A stretch of DNA of 64,000 nucleotides from JBBIPA01 sp037443085 (GTDB lineage Bacteria > Chloroflexota > Dehalococcoidia > GIF9 > UBA5629): NCBI GenBank assembly GCA_037443085.1, contig JBBIPA010000006.1, forward strand, positions 6,702 to 70,701, written 5' to 3'. The notes beneath the pieces are model-generated. The model had not been told where the DNA came from. It did not search any database and saw nothing but the letters and a program-made list of their open reading frames with translations. Positions 40,525 through 48,646 of this stretch are shown here, piece after piece (the first letter of the stretch is position 1; the number at the start of each line of letters is the position of its first letter). Position numbers and translations under genes: made by a program.

Positions 40525-40719
40525 CTATTTCTTCCGGTACCTGAGGAACAGCTCAATGAAAACGATGTTCAGCAGAATGGAGAGGACGGCAGGTATGGCA
40601 ATAATCCATAAGTTCTGGGATATATCAATGTTAAAATACTGGCAGATAAACAGGACGATAAAGGTTAATATCATGCCCAATGCCACACAGCCAACTGCCA
40701 GGTAAATATAAATAGACAT
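40525..40719 (-). CDS. 64-residue two-TM small membrane protein
   Basis: A small protein with TM helices about 4-27 (YLAVGCVALGMILTFIVLFI) and 38-58, and a basic end FLRYRKK. AAGGAAGACG precedes ATG 40719. I do not recognise it. It lies between the pyruvate-kinase-like gene and the MFS gene on the same strand. Confidence 0.55.
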   Translation of the reverse strand: MSIYIYLAVGCVALGMILTFIVLFICQYFNIDISQNLWIIAIPAVLSILLNIVFIELFLRYRKK

Positions 40720-40787
40720 CGTCTTCCTTATCCCTGCCGCTTGCTTTAATGGATGGAACTATTCTAGCAGGTCTGCGGGGTGGGTGC

Positions 40788-42176
40788 TTATTCCTGCCGG
40801 GAAACCACCTTGCCTCTGGCTGCAGAGGCTACAATGCCGCATACGCAAAAGCCAGCATAGATGAGCAGTGCCATTCTGATGCTGTTCACGAAAGCTGCGT
40901 AGTATTCAGGCGTTATCTGCGCTGTGCCCATATACAGTGAAAACAGCAGCATGAGTATCCCCATGCTGAATGCCATGCCCACGTTCCTGGTGGCCATTTC
41001 CAGCGCTGAACCTACCCCGTAATACTTTCTCTCTACGGAACCCATGATAGCATTGGTATTGGGTGCTGCAAAAAATGCCAGCCCCGCACCCAGCAACACC
41101 AAGCTGACGATGATAAATAGCAAGGCGGTATTCGCTGTGGCAGTGGCAGCGAACAGTATTAACAGCCCGACCAGCGCCGTCGCCACGCCAGCGGTGACAA
41201 TTAGCCGGGGTTGAACCCTGTCAGAAAGTCTGCCGGCGACCGGGGAAAGAGCTGCCTGGACCACGGGCTGCGCCAGAATTATTAAACCGGCATTCTGCGG
41301 GCTGAATCCTTTGACATACTGCAGGTAGAGGCTCAAAATGATGGCTATGGAGAATATCGCCAGATAGAACAGCATCTGCGCCAGGTTGGAAAAGGCAAAC
41401 ATCCTGTTTTTGGTGAGCAACTGGATGTTAAACATGGGACTGGCTGCCTTGCGTTCCCAGGCGACGAATGCCGCCAGCCCGATGATGCCGATGACAATCA
41501 TCCCTATGCCGGTGGCGGCTGGCAGCAGGGAAAATCCGTACATCAGGCAGAACAGCATAGCGGCAAACAGCAGCGCGCCGGCTATATCGAATTTTTCCCC
41601 CTGTGCCTCCCGCCATTCTGTGCGAACCCTGGCCAATAACAGCACCAGCGCCGGTAGCTGTAATGCCGCAAACAGGAAGAAAATGCTTCTCCAGCCAAAA
41701 TTTTGTGTCAGTATTCCGCCAATAACCGGCCCGAGTGAAATGCCTGAATAGACCGCAGCTACATTGATACCCAGCACCCTGCCTCTTTCCGCCGGCAGAT
41801 ACGAGGAAATGAGCATGGCGACACTGGTGCTGTAGAGCATGGACATGCCGATTCCCTGCAATACCCGCAGGGAAATAAGCATGAGAAACGAGGTGGCGAA
41901 TGCTGATAACAGGGTGGATACTACGGCAATGCTCAATCCCAGGGTGAATATCTTCTTTCGCCCCCAGATATCGCCGAGCCGCCCAAAGGGAAGCACGAAC
42001 ACCGCCATGGCCAGGCTAAATGATTGCGCTATCCAGCTTAATTCAACTGCGTTCATGGACAGTTCTTTGCCCATTGCCGGCAGGGCAATGGTGACGGCAC
42101 TCAGCATCACCGGGCCGGCGAAGGAGGTCAGCACTGCGATGATCAAGAGGTAATGTTTTTCTTGGGTATCTGCCAT
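40788..42176 (-). CDS. MFS drug/metabolite exporter (DHA2-like)
   Basis: A 462-residue permease with about 14 hydrophobic helices, the DHA2/EmrB layout. Visible signatures are LPFGRLGDIWGRKKIFTLG (loop 2-3 motif) and LSPVAGRLSDRVQPR (the loop 8-9 version), as well as GISLGPVIGGILTQNFGWR in helix 5. It exports a drug or metabolite with proton exchange. AGGACTTCA precedes ATG 42176. No membrane-fusion protein is near; it acts alone. Confidence 0.9.
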   Translation of the reverse strand: MADTQEKHYLLIIAVLTSFAGPVMLSAVTIALPAMGKELSMNAVELSWIAQSFSLAMAVFVLPFGRLGDIWGRKKIFTLGLSIAVVSTLLSAFATSFLMLISLRVLQGIGMSMLYSTSVAMLISSYLPAERGRVLGINVAAVYSGISLGPVIGGILTQNFGWRSIFFLFAALQLPALVLLLARVRTEWREAQGEKFDIAGALLFAAMLFCLMYGFSLLPAATGIGMIVIGIIGLAAFVAWERKAASPMFNIQLLTKNRMFAFSNLAQMLFYLAIFSIAIILSLYLQYVKGFSPQNAGLIILAQPVVQAALSPVAGRLSDRVQPRLIVTAGVATALVGLLILFAATATANTALLFIIVSLVLLGAGLAFFAAPNTNAIMGSVERKYYGVGSALEMATRNVGMAFSMGILMLLFSLYMGTAQITPEYYAAFVNSIRMALLIYAGFCVCGIVASAARGKVVSRQE

Positions 42177-42253
42177 TGAAGTCCTGTTTTATCCACGGGA
42201 TATTTTAATGCGTAAGCTATGAAGAGCTGGCAAGCATATATTTTAGTCTACCG

Positions 42254-42412
42254 GCAGGTTTTAATCTTCATAGAGATTCCACCGCAACTCCATAAAACCT
42301 GCACATTGGCATGTTACTATGTAAGTAGCAAACAGGAGTTCCGGCAAAACTCCTCATCGTCCCTCCATGAAGGAAAGGGCAGGTTGTGGGATAACCTGCC
42401 CTTTCCTTTTTT
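42254..42412 (+). ncRNA. Candidate structured RNA or orphan leader ending in a strong terminator
   Basis: In the gene-free stretch between two reverse-strand genes the forward strand can form a nested set of stems: GCAGGTTTTA (42254-42263) with TAAAACCTGC (42293-42302), an inner AATCT/AGATT, a seven-base stem AGGAGTT/AACTCCT near 42332-42352, and a 15-base perfect terminator stem (42371-42385 with 42393-42407) followed by six T. No forward gene ends here, so this terminator needs its own transcript. A weak promoter (TTGAAG, 17 bases, GATATT) is possible near 42176-42204. No known RNA family was recognised. Confidence 0.4.
42371..42412 (+). terminator. Intrinsic terminator, 15-bp stem plus T-tract
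   Basis: A perfect 15-base stem with a seven-base loop followed by TTTTTT on the forward strand. It is the best intrinsic terminator of the window. Confidence 0.85.
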
Positions 42413-42422
42413 ATGTTCCCGC

Positions 42423-42854
42423 CTAGAACCAGCCAAAATGTTTGGCAATAGCCACAATACCCTGGATAATCAGCCAGATGCCCACCAGAGCATTCAGTAT
42501 GCCCGGGTTCACCATCACGATAATGCCGAAGACGAGGCTAATGATGCCCACGATGAGCGGCACTATGAGAAAGCCCATGGTGAAAATGAACAGCAATCCC
42601 ACGATGATAAGGTAAATCCCCACCAGGTAATTGAGTATCCTGGGGAAGATCATCACCACGATACCGAAAATAAGGGAGACGATGCCTACAAACAAACTGC
42701 CGCCTAAAATTCCGGCAATGCCGCTCAGGATGAGCGCTATGCCAATAAGATAGTTGAGGATGCGTGGAAAAATGAGGATAATGATGCCGAAGACGAGAGC
42801 AATAATGCCTCCAATCAAGCCAGCAACCGATAATCCTAAACCTGGTAACGGCAT
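42423..42854 (-). CDS. DUF308 (HdeD-like) membrane protein
   Basis: A 143-residue very hydrophobic protein built of repeated helices, each with the pattern IIALVFGIIILIFPRILNYL; the repeat IFPRILNYL(I/V)GI occurs twice and a third copy is diverged (NPGILNALVGIWLI). This is the DUF308/HdeD family, of uncertain function, sometimes linked to acid stress. AAAGGAGG precedes ATG 42854. It stands alone. Confidence 0.85.
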   Translation of the reverse strand: MPLPGLGLSVAGLIGGIIALVFGIIILIFPRILNYLIGIALILSGIAGILGGSLFVGIVSLIFGIVVMIFPRILNYLVGIYLIIVGLLFIFTMGFLIVPLIVGIISLVFGIIVMVNPGILNALVGIWLIIQGIVAIAKHFGWF

Positions 42855-43071
42855 GGTCTGCTACCTCCTTTCAACAATGCTGCTATCATGCCATAGATGA
42901 TGTGGCAGGCGCAACTGAGAGGTTGTCTTTCCTGCGGCAGCAGCTAAAAGCGGTCACCCCGCCGAAATCGAGGGTGACACGTAAGAGAAAGCAATCTGCG
43001 TAGGGACGATTCATGAATCATCTCTGCGTGCCAGTAGCCTGCATTGGGTTTGAACTATCATACACCCGCTG

Positions 43072-44322
43072 CTAGCAGCACCCACTCATTTGCGAGTGCA
43101 GCAGCGAGTAGTCCGGTTGCCATGCTTTCTCGGTGCTGCTGGATGCCACTACAGTCACTGGATGCGGCACCATCGCCCCGAAAAGATAGCCGAATTTATT
43201 CCACTTCTGCTGTGACACATCATACTGGGTATTACCCTTATCATCGGTAGCTCGCGGCGTGATGGTGATATTACCCGGCTGGGCATCGAGGCATATCTCC
43301 CAGCGGGTTCCGGCTCTCTCTATGTTGGGACCGACCAGAGCTGCCGGCTGGAAAGTCTTGCCCCCATCCAGGCTGACCTCGACTGTGGCTATTTTGTCGA
43401 ATGGCGACCAGGCATATCCCATGATATCCTGGTGCCCTGCCTTCAAGGTTGCCGGCCAGGGCAGGCAGCAGGCGCTTTTTACCAGTTGCGTGGTTAGTGC
43501 CGGTCCTCTGGCGGGAGGTTGTGGTGGATAATCGGGGCCGATAAGCACATGCCTGTCAGTGTTATTGGCGACTTGAATAGGCCTGGTGGATACGATTATT
43601 TTGCTCACCCACTTGATGCTGGCTGCTCCTATCCAGCCGGGCACTACGGCACGCAGCGGGAAACCGTGGTCCACCGGCAGCACCTTCCCATTCATGATAT
43701 ATGCCAGCAGAGTGTCTGGCTCCAGGGCTTTGGCCACCGGCATGGGCCGTTGCCCGTACTGTCCATCCAATCCCACCGGCATGACGTCAACAGCGTTATC
43801 ACGTATCTTTGCCAGTTTCAGGATTTCGGCCAGGGGCACGCCGGTCCAGTCGGCAATGCCATAGCCGCCGAAGTGCCACTGCGGACCTTCTGCCTTTTTA
43901 TTCAGCAACGAAGCGAAAAAGGCGCTGCCGTTAGCGGCACATTCGATGTACCGTGCCACCGTGATATGTGGCAACTTCATCAACTCATTATAGTTCAGGG
44001 AAAAAGGATGTTCCACGCCATCGCCTTCGATGCTCAGCGTCCAGCTCTTAATATCTACTGATGGTATCGAGCCGTGGCTGCAGGTAAAAAATAATGAATT
44101 AGATGTGTAGTAATTCTGGTGGCGCATCAGTTTAAAGTTCATCTCAGCCTGTGGTGGCTTGGACGCAGTAAAGATGCCTCGGTTAATGCATTCCGCCAGC
44201 AGGGCAGTGGGGCCGCCCTGATTGAGAATGTTGAAGAATTCCCCCTGGGGAATGAGAGCTTCTTGTGCTGCCTGCAACAACGCATCAACTTGCCTGAGCT
44301 TCAAACCTGCAGTAAGCATCAT
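43072..44322 (-). CDS. Sulfite-oxidase-fold molybdopterin oxidoreductase
   Basis: A 416-residue protein of the sulfite oxidase/SoxC family. The Mo-binding domain (about 80-290) contains the ligand Cys in YIECAANGS and the pterin-contact region PLRAVVPGWIGAASIKWV; a C-terminal Ig-like dimer domain follows (about 300-400, with VEVSLDGGKTFQPA). There is no Tat signal or TM segment, so it may be cytoplasmic unless the N-terminus is misplaced. The last residues contain a Cys pair (GCC). GAGGAGCAAG precedes the ATGATG at 44322. No haem or SorB partner is adjacent. The substrate may be sulfite or another oxyanion. Confidence 0.88.
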   Translation of the reverse strand: MMLTAGLKLRQVDALLQAAQEALIPQGEFFNILNQGGPTALLAECINRGIFTASKPPQAEMNFKLMRHQNYYTSNSLFFTCSHGSIPSVDIKSWTLSIEGDGVEHPFSLNYNELMKLPHITVARYIECAANGSAFFASLLNKKAEGPQWHFGGYGIADWTGVPLAEILKLAKIRDNAVDVMPVGLDGQYGQRPMPVAKALEPDTLLAYIMNGKVLPVDHGFPLRAVVPGWIGAASIKWVSKIIVSTRPIQVANNTDRHVLIGPDYPPQPPARGPALTTQLVKSACCLPWPATLKAGHQDIMGYAWSPFDKIATVEVSLDGGKTFQPAALVGPNIERAGTRWEICLDAQPGNITITPRATDDKGNTQYDVSQQKWNKFGYLFGAMVPHPVTVVASSSTEKAWQPDYSLLHSQMSGCC

Positions 44323-44381
44323 TGTCTTGCTCCTCTAATCTCGCTGAAACAAGAATGAATATAAGCTACAAAACTAATTCA

Positions 44382-44387
44382 ATTATA
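44382..44387 (-). promoter_or_regulatory. -10 box for the sulfite-oxidase-like gene
   Basis: TATAAT on the reverse strand, 60 bases before the start; a tandem ATACGAAT pair (about 44385-44400) overlaps it and may be a binding site. Confidence 0.4.
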
Positions 44388-44432
44388 CGAATATACGAAT
44401 AAAAACTGTTATGGTCGAACAAAGTGTTTTCT

Positions 44433-44810
44433 TTATAGCTCAATTTTGCGGGCATTAACGTAAGGTTTGCTGCCCTTAAAGATAAACTCGCCATAGACTT
44501 TTACCGAGGCCCCTTTCTTCTGTGGAAAGACCTGGAGCTTGCTTTCTTTCAAATCAATGTTAATGGTACCCGTACCATCATTCAAATCGAAATAGCAGCC
44601 GTCGCCGGGGCAGGCATCGGCAACTACCCCGGCTAATACTACCATTTTCCCCTTATAGGAATCCGGATTACTCAGCAGCTCACTGACCTTTACTGCCGGT
44701 AGGTCTTTTTGAATCTGCCCTATGGAAGGTTCTGCACTGGACTGAGCGCAGCCAGTAACGGTTAATGACAGGATAAAAAGCGCCATCAGTGTGAAGTATG
44801 TTTTATTCAA
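44433..44810 (-). CDS. OB-fold lipoprotein
   Basis: A 125-residue lipoprotein (lipobox VTGC) whose mature part is an OB fold: VSELLSNPDSYKGKMVVLAG, a C-x4-C pair (ACPGDGCY) and GTINIDLKESKLQVF. Similar proteins are small periplasmic or surface OB domains (DUF4920/tRNA_anti-like). The start is TTG 44810, which gives a basic signal peptide but is crowded against GGAGG; an ATG at 44786 is possible. A good TGCTATAAT -10 on the reverse strand lies at 44839-44844. Function unknown. Confidence 0.75.
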   Translation of the reverse strand: MNKTYFTLMALFILSLTVTGCAQSSAEPSIGQIQKDLPAVKVSELLSNPDSYKGKMVVLAGVVADACPGDGCYFDLNDGTGTINIDLKESKLQVFPQKKGASVKVYGEFIFKGSKPYVNARKIEL

Positions 44811-44838
44811 TCCTCCCCTTTCTCTCGCTTAAGTTTAT

Positions 44839-44844
44839 TAATTA
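44839..44844 (-). promoter_or_regulatory. Extended -10 of the OB-fold lipoprotein
   Basis: TATAAT preceded by TGC on the reverse strand, about 28 bases before the start. Confidence 0.5.
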
Positions 44845-44942
44845 TAGCACGGAATTGTGGATAAATTGAGGAGATACAATGAATTTTATACGGTAGTCGC
44901 CAGATTGCTGGCAATACGGGGCTGATAACCCCATAGCTGATT

Positions 44943-45857
44943 TCAGCTTGCTGGTATTTCTTTATTTTGCCCCAGGTACCATAGCAGAGCCGATTTTCGT
45001 TTACTGTGCTGATATCCGTAGAGCTGCAAATCAGCCTGCTGGAGGAGCGCCTCCAGAGAGCCCGGATGTTCCGGCTGATAGTATGCTGTTCCCATGCTCG
45101 CCAGCAGTTTACTGCTATCCGCGCTAGCCCTGGCATTGTACGTTTCCAGTTTATGGAGCAGACGATGAGCCATAACCTCGCTGCTGCCTGCCTCGGCTTC
45201 AATGGTCAGCACGGCAAATGTATTTTCGCTGACTCTGGCGATAATATCAGTATTCCGAAACGTGTCCTTCAGGATTTTGGCAAACTGGAGCAGCAATTTA
45301 TCGCTTGCCTGCTGTCCCTGCGTATCGTTAACTTGTTTGAAATTATCTACACTGATGAGTAGCAGATAGAGCCCCTTTTTGGTACGGTTAGCTAATTTCA
45401 CCTGCTGTTCTGCCAGCACCCAAAAACCCCGTCTGTTACACAGACCGACCAGTTCATCCACAAATGCCAGTGCCCGCAGTTCCTCTCTCAAGCGCACCAG
45501 CTCGGTAATATCACGCAAATTAGCTATGTAAAAAGTCTGGTTGCCACTCAATGCGATTTTAGCAGAGCGGATTTCAGCGATGCCTGCGTCTTTTCCCGGC
45601 CGTGAAATGCTCACCTCCTTGGATTCATTGGCATTGCAGAAAAGGTGCATCTTGCGACCGATGATGTTTTCCGCGGGAAGATTTAACACCTGCTCTGTTT
45701 TGTGGTTCATCAGCCTGACAAAACCTTCCCTGTCGGACACCAGGATGGCATCGGGATTAGATTCAAAGATGAGACGGAAAAGCTCTCCTCTTTCAGTGGT
45801 CCCTAGAGTTAAATGGTCTGCTAATTTAGTATGCCTTTCCTCCGTTTTTACATTCAT
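44943..45857 (-). CDS. PAS domain protein with degenerate GGDEF domain
   Basis: A 304-residue cytoplasmic signalling protein: a PAS domain (about 25-120, with DAILVSDREGFVRLMNHKTE) and a diguanylate-cyclase-like domain (about 125-290, LVGLCNRRGFWVLAEQQV, LISVDNFKQVND). The active-site GGDEF is replaced by SENTF (ARVSENTFAVL), so cyclase activity is unlikely and it may be a c-di-GMP or GTP-binding regulator. AGGAGG precedes ATG 45857. It is separate from the HD-GYP protein at 14.7 kb but acts in the same signalling language. Confidence 0.88.
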   Translation of the reverse strand: MNVKTEERHTKLADHLTLGTTERGELFRLIFESNPDAILVSDREGFVRLMNHKTEQVLNLPAENIIGRKMHLFCNANESKEVSISRPGKDAGIAEIRSAKIALSGNQTFYIANLRDITELVRLREELRALAFVDELVGLCNRRGFWVLAEQQVKLANRTKKGLYLLLISVDNFKQVNDTQGQQASDKLLLQFAKILKDTFRNTDIIARVSENTFAVLTIEAEAGSSEVMAHRLLHKLETYNARASADSSKLLASMGTAYYQPEHPGSLEALLQQADLQLYGYQHSKRKSALLWYLGQNKEIPAS

Positions 45858-46182
45858 ACTGCCTCCTGCATGTCCTGACTGTACTATTGGCGCCGCAATG
45901 CGTAGTTACAGTACCATACTATGGGGTAAGACAAAATAATCAGACGGACAAAAAACATAACCCTGTTGGTTAGATCTGCCTATCTGGCGGCTCTTGCAGT
46001 ATTTTAAGCTTTCGATATTCATCCGTGATAGTCGGTGGCCAGCACCGCTAATTTAGAAGTGCTATAATAGCGAGTTAGACCAAAGGATTGGTTGACCACT
46101 TCATCACTTCAGCAAATCAAAGATAATTGACCGAGCAGTGATGTAGTGCTGTGGTGAGTGGGGAAATAGACAGTCTCGATTT
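45858..46182. other. Gene-free 325-base divergent promoter region
   Basis: No gene is seen. The forward promoter of the MFS gene is listed separately at 46063. The reverse gene's promoter is not clear. The stretch is AT-rich in its first third. Confidence 0.5.
46063..46068 (+). promoter_or_regulatory. Extended -10 of the MFS transporter gene
   Basis: TATAAT preceded by TGC; transcription would start near 46075 and leave a leader of about 108 bases. Confidence 0.5.
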
Positions 46183-47424
46183 ATGATTGATACTGAAAGC
46201 AATCACCCACCTGCTGCCAAGCCAGGCTTTTTCTATGGATATGTCATTGTAGCTGTTGCCTTCATTATCATGCTGGCCATTTATGGCATAAACTACTCTT
46301 TTGGCATCTTTTTTAAACCGATACTTGCCGAGTTCGGCTGGACCAGAGCTACCACCGCTGGTGCCTTTTCGCTGGCCTGGATTGTCACCGGTCTGGTATC
46401 GATTTTTCTGGGAGCACTCAATGACAGGCTGGGGCCGAGGGTTGTTTTGTCTCTATGTGGCTTCTTTTCCGGCCTGGGCTATTTTCTTATGTCTCAGATT
46501 AGCTCGCTGTGGCAGCTCTATATATTCTACGGGGTGATAATCGGCGCCGGCATCAGTGCTTTCATCCCTATGGTATCCACCGTAGCCCGGTGGTTTGTCC
46601 GCCGCCGGAGCATGATGACTGGCATAGTAGCTGCCGGCATTGGCATGGGTGCGCTCATAGTACCACCGTTGGCCAATCTGCTCATCGCCCAGTACCAGTG
46701 GCGCACATCGTATATGATACTGGGCATCGTCGTCATCGTGGTTGTTATCGTCTGCTCTCAGTTTTTGAAACGTGACCCGGCACAGACAGGGCAGGTACCG
46801 TACGGTGCCAATGAAGCCATTGAAACCAGGCTCAACATCGACGTCGCCCCCTATTCCCTGAAACAAGCAATAGCCACCAGGCAGTTCTGGATGGTTTTAG
46901 CCATGCTGTTCTGCTCTGGATTCTGTCTCTATGCTATCCAGGTGCATCTGGCGCCGCATGTAACCGACATGGGGGTTTCAGCCTTAAGCGCTGCCACTAT
47001 CCTGGGTGTTGCCGGTGGTGCCAGCATTGTGGGCAGGGCGGTGCTGGGCAGCATTGGAGATAAAATAGGCAACAGGCAAGCATACCTGATGGGATATGTA
47101 CTCATCGTGATAGCCCTGGCCTGGCTCATTCCTTCGCGTGAGCTGTGGAGCTTTTACCTGTTTGCTGTTATCTTCGGCCTGGCTTACGGAAACTGCGACA
47201 CACAGCAATCTCCGTTAATAGCAGCATTGTTCGGCTTGACGTCGCACGGCTTGATTTTCGGGGTTCTCTCCATCGGCTATTCCTTAGGAGCAGCCCTGGG
47301 ACCTTTCGTAACCGGATACTTATACGATACTACCGGCAACTACCTGATAGCCTTTATCCTTTGCGCTATCATCGGCATTGCCGGCATTGCCCTGAGTGCG
47401 TTGCTGAGACCTACAGAGAAATAA
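46183..47424 (+). CDS. MFS transporter, monocarboxylate/oxalate-formate type
   Basis: A 413-residue 12-helix permease of the MCT/OFA type. The start GFFYGYVIVAVAFIIMLAIY and the YSFGIFFKPILAEFGWTRA stretch after TM1 are typical, followed by LNDRLGPRVVLSLCGF (the loop 2-3 motif) and GNCDTQQSPLIAALFG in helix 10. It should carry small carboxylates such as oxalate, formate or pyruvate, which fits the organic acid theme of the window. No ribosome site is strong before ATG 46183. A decayed frame follows the stop. Confidence 0.9.
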   Translation: MIDTESNHPPAAKPGFFYGYVIVAVAFIIMLAIYGINYSFGIFFKPILAEFGWTRATTAGAFSLAWIVTGLVSIFLGALNDRLGPRVVLSLCGFFSGLGYFLMSQISSLWQLYIFYGVIIGAGISAFIPMVSTVARWFVRRRSMMTGIVAAGIGMGALIVPPLANLLIAQYQWRTSYMILGIVVIVVVIVCSQFLKRDPAQTGQVPYGANEAIETRLNIDVAPYSLKQAIATRQFWMVLAMLFCSGFCLYAIQVHLAPHVTDMGVSALSAATILGVAGGASIVGRAVLGSIGDKIGNRQAYLMGYVLIVIALAWLIPSRELWSFYLFAVIFGLAYGNCDTQQSPLIAALFGLTSHGLIFGVLSIGYSLGAALGPFVTGYLYDTTGNYLIAFILCAIIGIAGIALSALLRPTEK

Positions 47425-47589
47425 GACGCATGCCTGCCGGAAAGAATCCTCAGCATCGCTGTCTCAGCTATCCTGATTTATCTTCTGTCCCGGTTTTCTG
47501 CAAAGATCGCCGCAAACGCTGCCACAGGTGTCATCTGTCTTTACAGTTTAGTGTTAATCTGGAGCTACGCTATCCTGTACCAAGCTTGA
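47425..47589 (+). pseudogene. Possible remnant of a small membrane protein
   Basis: The frame directly after the MFS stop stays open for 54 codons and encodes two hydrophobic stretches (ILSIAVSAILIYLLSRF and ATGVICLYSLVLIWSYAIL) but has no usable start codon. It may be a broken small membrane gene or chance. Low support. Confidence 0.2.
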
Positions 47590-47631
47590 TGCTGACACCG
47601 CTGTTGACAAAAATGCTGCAGAGCTTCGGCC

Positions 47632-48453
47632 TTACTGCACTAATTTACAGTTGCTCACTACAATGATATTCGATTGGAACTTACTTAAGGTGCCTTCCAC
47701 TTTGACCGTTTTCCCAACATCCAGCATTGAGATATTGGCCTCTTGACCCTGTGAAAAGGCACATTGTATCTCCACTCTCTCTGGTGTGCCGCCACTGAGA
47801 TAGAGATATGGCGGCACCGAGCTGTTAACGCCGGATACAGTGCCTGAAATGGCGTATGTTTTTCCCTGATGCTCTGCGCTGGCGCTGACCATATCCTCCG
47901 AAAAAGCTGTTATTAGTTCCTTGGCGGTAATTGGCGTGGCTGTTGTTGCCGGCAACGTTGGTGCTGGTGGAGGCGTCGGCTCTGCTGGTGGTGGCGTGCT
48001 TGGTGGCGGTGTCTCCGATGGTGTTGTTGTTGGCTTTGGTGTACTGCTGACAGGTTTGCTCGACGAGAAAAACTTGCCGTCTGTGGCTAAAGCTAATCCA
48101 CCAACGGAGAATACAATTATAATCAAAATTACCATAATCCCAATCAGGGATGATGAGCCTTTCTTCGGTGGCAGGTTTCCGCGGTAGCCATACATGTTTT
48201 GCTGCTGGTATGGTGGTGGTCCTCCCCACCCCGGTGCTTGCTGATACGGTGGAGGTTGATTCCATCCCCCTGGCTGGTTGTATGGTGGCCGCTGCTGTCC
48301 CCAGGGTTGCTGTGGTGGTGGGTAGTACGGGGTTCCATATGGCGGGGGAGGTGGTGCTGCCTGTTGCATGGTTAAGCCACAATTGCTACAGAAGCGGCTG
48401 CCATACTCCACTGGCGCTCCACACCGGGGGCAGGGATACATCTGCTGCTGCAT
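47632..48453 (-). CDS. Zinc-ribbon, Pro-rich, one-TM protein with exported OB domain
   Basis: A 273-residue protein. A zinc ribbon opens it (CPRCGAPVEYGSRFCSNCG, about 8-26), followed by a Pro/Tyr/Gln-rich cytoplasmic stretch (about 30-95), a TM helix (about 103-122), a Thr/Pro-rich spacer and an outer OB-fold domain of tRNA_anti-like type (about 180-272, ending IIVVSNCKLVQ). It links a cytosolic metal-binding head to an external nucleic-acid/sugar-binding-type OB domain. The real ligand is unknown. It has an AAGAGGA site before ATG 48453 and a TATAAT promoter at 48523. Confidence 0.78.
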   Translation of the reverse strand: MQQQMYPCPRCGAPVEYGSRFCSNCGLTMQQAAPPPPPYGTPYYPPPQQPWGQQRPPYNQPGGWNQPPPYQQAPGWGGPPPYQQQNMYGYRGNLPPKKGSSSLIGIMVILIIIVFSVGGLALATDGKFFSSSKPVSSTPKPTTTPSETPPPSTPPPAEPTPPPAPTLPATTATPITAKELITAFSEDMVSASAEHQGKTYAISGTVSGVNSSVPPYLYLSGGTPERVEIQCAFSQGQEANISMLDVGKTVKVEGTLSKFQSNIIVVSNCKLVQ

Positions 48454-48522
48454 AAAGTTTATCCTCTTTTTATCAACCTCTTAATCTACAACTTCATAAC
48501 GATAAAAATATCCTATTAGTTT

Positions 48523-48528
48523 ATTATA
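48523..48528 (-). promoter_or_regulatory. -10 box for the zinc-ribbon/OB protein
   Basis: TATAAT preceded by TGG on the reverse strand; leader of about 60 bases. Confidence 0.45.
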
Positions 48529-48646
48529 CCACTAAAATGTAAACAAAATATCAACAGTGGTTTCGTGTCAGTTCAGATCTTCCCCCTTTTTCAATTTGAT
48601 ATTTTCTACAAAGATTATTACAATCAGCAAAAACGGAGTGAGCTTA

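Noticed and set aside
42855..43071. Gene between the DUF308 and sulfite-oxidase-like genes
   Set aside because: Only short repeats and palindromes (such as GATTCATGAATC) are present; no coding signal.
44807..45202. 131-codon reverse frame overlapping the PAS-GGDEF gene
   Set aside because: Different frame of a recognised gene; composition is not protein-like.
47825..48382. 185-codon frame inside the zinc-ribbon/OB gene
   Set aside because: Thr/His-rich shadow of the Pro-rich coding region; no start or motif support.
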